From Sequoia sempervirens (lineage: Eukaryota > Streptophyta > Pinopsida > Cupressales > Cupressaceae): a stretch of DNA of 64,000 nt. Shown one piece after another: positions 58,274 through 64,000 of this stretch. A program made the translations under genes and the position numbers. The stretch's first letter is position 1. Each line of letters starts with the position of its first letter. Under the pieces are notes generated by a model that made no database searches, was not told the origin of the DNA, and was given only the letters and a program-made list of their open reading frames with translations. The stretch spans positions 495,202,320 to 495,266,319 of the forward strand of contig VDFB02270651.1 of assembly GCA_007258455.2 (NCBI GenBank), in the 5' to 3' direction.

Positions 58274-61200
58274 TATTATGTATATATACATATATATACA
58301 CATGTTGATGCTATTTGAATTTAAATCGATAGTATCATATCGGACTATGTGGGAAATTAAGCTAAAATATAGAAGATGTCCCACTAAGGATGTGGCCTAC
58401 CAAAACATTATGGCAATATTAAAAAGTAGAGGTCGACGACTATGACAAGAAAACCATAATGGTAATGCCCAACCACATGCAATGAAAAAATATTTGTTTC
58501 CATTTTAGAATGGATAGTGGGAAGGAAAAAGAATAGGAACTGGGGGAAAGAATTGACCAATAGCAAGGTAAAAGCAGAGAAAATGTCAAAGTGGTAGAAA
58601 AATCAAAGGCAAGCTTCATCCAAAAAGCTCAATTATTGAGGTAAATTGGTTTCTTTTGAAACAAGTTTGATTTTCATTATCATTTTTCATATCATACTTG
58701 TGGTAGTCACTAAATTTTGATGAAAATTTGATAAACACAATAATTATGTATTCTTTGTGACTATGTGTATGGCCTTGAGCCGAGTGTAGTGATTTATCGA
58801 CCACCTTTTTGGGGTTGCATGGCATGCAACCTGCTTTGCATAAGAAGTGTCTCTGATGGAGTCTTATCAGCTAGTCTTTAGAGCTAGACCAAGGCTTGAA
58901 ACCTTTAAGGGTGCGACTGTCATATAAGCTCACACGGTAATGCTAGCCATATCATGGCCATGGAGATTTTATTCTGATCAATATGTATTTCATTGTATCT
59001 AGTAATGCAGTGGATTGAATTTCAAACCTATGTAAGGGGATATAATCCCATGTGTTTACATTCAAATGTACCATCTGTGTTGCATTAATTTGTATTTCCC
59101 TTCCATTATCAGCTAGGCCCCATAATGGTAAGAGGGTTAAGTTCATTTCTAAAAAATGCGATTAATGTTTACATATAGAGATCGTCGTCGATTAGAGGAA
59201 ACGATGGAATGATAAGGTCCAAGTTTTATTTTAAACCATGTAATGTTTGATTTCCATGATCCATAGGATTTTCTCTTTGGAAAAGATACAAATAAGAGTC
59301 TACATGTCAAAATATGTATATAATATAGACCCAACAAGTCTTTTGTGTAAGCTTGAACATGAAATTTGGTTGGTTAAGAGAAGAATGAACCAGTCATGTA
59401 AGGGGCATTCACTCCTAGAGTGACCAGAGAAGGCCTTTTTAATGGCCTTGAAAAGGGCATGGGTTAAGAAAGGAATCCTAGTAACCTTAGAGTTAAGTAT
59501 GGTTGCCCAGTTTCAAATCGACAAGTATGTCAAACAATTTCATTATATTATTTACATAATTGCTCATGAAATTTTAAATATCATTTATGTTGAACAATGG
59601 ACATTTAGTTAGCCTAATTTTTCAGAGGAAAATTAAATGGATTTTCTTGAAATGATAGATGAGATAGTTGTAGACAATCTTTTTATTGGTAAACAACATT
59701 GTTTATTCTTTGTTCATTGAGATAAAACCCCGTTCTATTTTAAACAGTGAATATTAATTTGTAATGTTATTATTCAACATCAAAACAACTTGAAACAACT
59801 TCGAGGAACTACAAATGGTGTATGTTCTATTCAAAAATGACATTTTCTAACATAAAATGTAACTATTTAATCTGAAATAGTATTGTAAAGATGTAAACAG
59901 GTTGTCCTGTAACTGTTTAGTAGGAAACAATACTTGTTCTATTAAAACAATGAATGTTCATATGTAAACAACTTGTCTTGTAACTATTTAGTAGGAAACA
60001 ATACTTGTTATGTTAAAACAATGAATGTTCATATGTAAACAACTTGTTTTGTTAAAACAATGAATGTTCATATGTAAAAAGCTTGTCTTGTAACTGTTTA
60101 GTAGGAAACAATACTTGTTCTATTAAAACAATGAATGTTCATATGTAAATAGCTTGCCTTGAAACTGTTTAGTAAGAAATAGTACATGTTCTGCTTAAAC
60201 GATGAATGTTCATATGTAAACAAAAGTGTAAAGAGTATCACAGTTGTGAGAGTGCAATAACAGTATGTGTGAAACTGTTAACATAGACTTGTTTCTTGAC
60301 AAAAGAAACATCAAATGGAATACTATTTTATGATTGCAATCCAATTTAATGATTATTTCAGAATGTATGCATAAATCTAAAACTTAAGTAGGCACAAATA
60401 TGTGTATGCACATAGACTTCATCTATGTACATACACATACTTATGGCATACCTTATTTTGTTCTTAGTTCATTTTTAAATGGAAAATGCTTATTGATGAA
60501 AATTATATAATAGTCATAAGGATGATATGAGTAATTGTTGAATTACTCTATTGAATCATAAATCTTATTTCTATTTAGAGAGTAAATTAGTAATCTAATT
60601 CTTCTTTTGAAGACACATGTGAAAGATGATTCTAATACTTGAATGGAACAGTGATACGTTAGTTGACTAGAGCACCTCAGGGTAGATGCTGCTAGAGGGT
60701 AGATAGTTGTTATGAGATATTGTATAGTAAGAGTTACCTTCTGGGACAGGTACCGAAATGGAGTTTAGAGAGTATAGGTTTGCTTTACCAGAACCTATTG
60801 TTTGTTATTGTTACAACACATTTATTATGCTTTTCCAAGAAATACAATTCATTTTGTATGTATGAACTCTATGATCTCATTCTCTACCATTCCTAGCATA
60901 TAATTTGCATTTATTTCCTAACTTGTAGATAGAAATTGCATGTTGATGTATGGGCACGCACCATATTCCACCTTGAAGATTTTTCTCTTGCTATTTTTTT
61001 TGTGTAGGGTCAGGCATTCTTCAAGTTGGAAGAATACTTGGGAAGCGTAAGCTTCATGGTTGGGCGATAAAGTGTTTCAACCATGTTCTTGTCCACCAGT
61101 GGAGGCGAACATCAAAGAAGAACCTTAGTTGTTCACAAGACTATTTTAGTCTAAGATGTAACTTGATGTAATACATTCGTGTATTTGATGAAAAGTGTAT

Positions 61201-61412
61201 AATGTAATGACTTTGTGGCCTTCAGAGCCAAGTCAAACTTGATATTGTAATTTGACTTTTGAAGTGAATATATGAATCATTGACTCATTTTAAATGGACA
61301 TGTGTAGCTATGATTTACTTTAGCCACTAGTTATGTCTTTTTAATTTGGAGTATATTTATGTGTCATTTACAATAATATTAATTAAGTAATAATTTTGAA
61401 TGGGTTATTACA
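57544..61412 (+). repeat. 3' LTR of the chromovirus
   Basis: 3,869 bp, TGTCGTAACCC to GGGTTATTACA. It has microsatellites at about 58050-58300, fewer 71 bp units (markers at 59953, 60024, 60063, 60134 and 60205, one interval shortened to 39 bp) and the hairpin at 60399-60439. Confidence 0.9.
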
Positions 61413-61417
61413 AACTA

Positions 61418-62870
61418 GGGTAGGGCTTATTATTGGGGAGCGGTCTAATCTCTAGGAGGGTGATTAAATCATCCTTTAGTAAAATCTTATGTAGACTTGA
61501 GTAAGAATTAGACAATTTCATGAAAACTTGATTATGTTGTGATTTAAGAATGATATTATCAATTGTCTAAGGAATAGTTACTACATTAGCGATTACCTTT
61601 TTTTCTTTGACCCTCTAAAAGAAGATGCGGCTCCAAAATTATCAAGACATGAGGATCAGGTAGAAGCCCCATACTGGGCCAACATCTATTGATAATCTCA
61701 AGTGCAATACACTGATGAGAAAAATAATGATACTTCATTAAGGACACTCCTTCCCTCAACATTGGCTAGAGACTTCCCATGAACATTCTTTGAATTTCGT
61801 GATTAGGCAAGGCATAAGGAATTTGTGAAGAGATAAATTGATAACAAGAAATAAAATTAGTTAACTTCTCATTAGGTTGCTACTTCCAATGGTCAAGATC
61901 AACAATAGTGACCTTAGATCCAATATTTTCCTAAAACTACTATAAAACTTGATTCATGAGTTGATCAAAAGAAAAGATAGAATTATTAGGAAATGATAAA
62001 AACCATTCTATGTGGTCTCCTTAAGGGATCATGGGAACAATTTTTCTAACAAATGGTCTTGTTGCAAGAATTCACTACACAAAGCAGTGAAAGAATTAAC
62101 ATCTATTTATGGATCTCCCTTACCACTATACTTATCAAATTTAGATATCTTGATCTCTTGGGGCATAGGATCATTTAGGATGTTCAAATCAAGAGAGTTG
62201 CAATGATAGTAAGGGGTAAGTGAAGATTGTGTAGCGACGTTGGTTAGATTAGCAAGTTGAGACTGCATTTGACCCTTGTTTTTAGTAGGGTGTTCAAAAT
62301 GGGATTAGATGGTAGAAGAGGCATATTATCCATTACAGAAGAAGATTACATTGTGGGAATTTGAAGTGCAAAACTAGGAAAATGAGGGATGTTATACCTC
62401 AAAGGATTCTAAGATACATTAACTCCAAGAGTAATAGGAGGTACAAACATAGTTGTTCTTCTAAGACACCTCAAGCATCAGAATATATAGTTGGGTGCTA
62501 GTGGTCCATCCAATTGAGCATCATGAGGTTGACTCAAGATTGATTGTACAAAGGTACACAAGTTTCAACTATGTTTATTAATGCATGAAGCAACTCAAGG
62601 CCCTTACAATCTACGATGAGCGAGTCTCTCACATTACCAACAATATGGGAAGCTTGAGTAAATAAGTTTTTATGATTAAGGAAATCCTCAAAGTGCTTTA
62701 GGTTCTTCTCTAAAGACTGAACATACTCAACGAGGACCTTAAGAGTAGCCTCATATTCTATAGGAGGAGAAAATATAAGAGGATAATTTGGTTGAGAGTT
62801 CGAAGTAGAAGAATTTCCAAAGATCGAATGAGATCTACAAGGGTAAAAAAATTAGGTTGGGTCTAATAGG
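61418..62870 (-). pseudogene. gag: Gypsy gag, minus strand, upstream part
   Basis: On the minus strand, reading leftward, a helical segment (YEATLKVLVEYVQSLEKNL near 62750) is followed after decay by MPQEIKISKFDKYSGKGDP near 62170. That is the classic start of the plant gypsy gag domain, followed by FTALCSEF and KLFP-SLKETT. After a frame shift near 61930, VDLDHWKQQPNEKLTNFI and YALPNHEIQRMFMGSL continue the domain. It ends at the chromovirus insertion and resumes at 48011. Stops and shifts are frequent. Confidence 0.65.
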
Positions 62871-64000
62871 ACTATATCAGTCTAGAGGTATGGTAGGTCT
62901 AGATCTTCTTCTAACTATGTGTCCAAAAATTATAGTGGATGTGAAGCTCATAGAGTATTTTTCACAAATGCGCAACTTTGCAAAATCTAGAAAATGAGAG
63001 AAGAAAATGCAAGAAAAAATAAAAAGTTTTGAAAATTCTAAATTTTGTTTTGGAGAAAGATTTTCAAAAGGAAATTTCACATCAAGTTCATCAAAATGTA
63101 GAGTATGAAAAATGAACCGCTACAAAGGATAATCAAATCCTTCGAGGATTCAAGTTTCAACCCTCCCCTCAACTAAGCCTACAGGTAACTACAACCTTCA
63201 AGTTTACCTATTAATTACTTAAATATGTGTTTTAATAGAGCACAAAAATGATCTAAACCCTTTAGACTTTAGAAACCAAAAGTACATGGCACAGAGGTTT
63301 CTTAGACAACCTGAAAAGCTCTTTGTCTAGGACTAACGTACAACTATCAAATGACAACATGTCTCACTAGTGTCTCATACAAGTAGAAAACAAAAATTAA
63401 GAAAGGAAAATCAAAACACTCTAGGGTTCTAGACATGACGGGATGTAAAAGATGATTGTACAATTAATATAAAGTAGTTGAAAGGAAAATACTAAATGGA
63501 TTTAAATGAGAATGATAAGGAAGATTTTAGAGCATCACCGAAGACATCCGATGAGATCAAAGCTCTCTCCAAACAGGTCCTTCACCTATACCTACACATA
63601 TAAGACCAAAGAGAGGGGTTGAGTGGTTGTATAGGAGTTTTCCTAAGTCAAACCCCTATTTTGGTGTTCCTACCTCCATGGATAGCCTTAGAAAATATGA
63701 TAGGAAAAGTCATAAAGTAATAGAAATGACAATATGCTAATAAAATAAAGATAGTATTCTCGATATAAAATCTTGACCACTCCAAAGAATAAAAGACAAG
63801 TAGCTTGTTGGTGCAATGAAGAAGCAACAAGGGTCTTCAAGATGGCAGTGACTTCTTTGAGTGAAAGCAATGGAGCTTTGTAATATATTGTTGTGGTTGC
63901 ATCAATAGTGGAAAAATGGAGTTTTCTCTAAAAATTGTCAATGAGAGAGAGATGGACTTCTTTGAAAGATATGTGTATGAGAGAAAAATGGAGATTGTTG
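62871..64000. other. AT-rich stretch upstream of the minus-strand gag
   Basis: About 1.1 kb with no supported gene. In minus-strand sense it would be the leader of the gypsy element whose gag starts near 62870. I see no LTR end or primer site before the window ends. Confidence 0.4.

Larger units (their letters stand above)
48012..61412 (+). mobile_element. Ty3/gypsy chromovirus, 13.4 kb
   Basis: LTRs of about 4 kb (48012-52054 and 57544-61412) begin TGTC[A/G]TAACCCA and end GGGTTATTACA. A perfect 5 bp duplication, AACTA, flanks the element (48007-48011 and 61413-61417). The order is primer site, gag with zinc knuckle, protease, RT, RNase H, integrase, chromodomain-like tail, minisatellite, polypurine tract. 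The C-terminal chromodomain-like segment puts it among the chromoviruses, nearest in style to the Tekay/Del group (inference). Many stops, shifts and lost catalytic residues show it is old and inactive. Confidence 0.92.

Overview
This window is transposon-filled nuclear DNA from a plant, and I see no ordinary host gene in it. The evidence is nested plant-type LTR retrotransposons (a Tat-like Ty3/gypsy element with two RNase H domains, a chromovirus, a gutted relative of it and a copia-like remnant), target-site duplications (TSDs) of the expected lengths, and decay mostly through stop codons of the C-to-T type. Elements with 4 kb LTRs stacked inside one another suggest a large repeat-rich genome, possibly a gymnosperm. 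That last point is inference.

Layout. (1) 1-3104, minus strand: a decayed copy (copy A) of a large protein I do not recognise, split by a 1.1 kb TIR transposon at 604-1709. (2) 3105-5437: AT-rich, with a 127 bp tandem duplication. (3) 5438-5891 and 45116-45522: one copia-gag-like reading frame split by a 39 kb insertion. (4) 5892-45110: a LARD (large, pol-less LTR element) with about 4 kb LTRs and a perfect TSD. It has itself received three insertions: a LINE-like piece (7414-9430), a 6.3 kb unit carrying copy B of the unknown protein (10761-17071), and a 19.5 kb Tat-like element (19302-38837). (5) 46037-46528: an LTR-like sequence. (6) 46529-48011 and 61418-about 62870, minus strand: another gypsy gag split by a 13.4 kb chromovirus (48012-61412, perfect TSD).

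The Tat-like element has gag, protease, a G-patch-like motif, RT, RNase H, a second (archaeal-type) RNase H and integrase on the plus strand. Between integrase and the 3' LTR lies a 2.8 kb antisense frame that stays in one phase and carries a plant mobile domain (PMD) followed by coiled coil. A very CpG-rich block sits just upstream of its start. The leader contains GC-rich palindromic repeats, an AATCCA array and a TATATAAAGGGGGG motif.

The most unusual content is the unknown protein family (copies A and B). It has an N-terminal globular region shared by both copies, then basic, acidic and proline-rich stretches, then (copy B) a coiled-coil tail, about 1,200 codons in all. Copy B sits in a unit with TG...CA ends and a 5 bp TSD, but I find no gag, no pol and no matching terminal direct repeats. 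Every coding frame here is broken, so all are described as pseudogenes.
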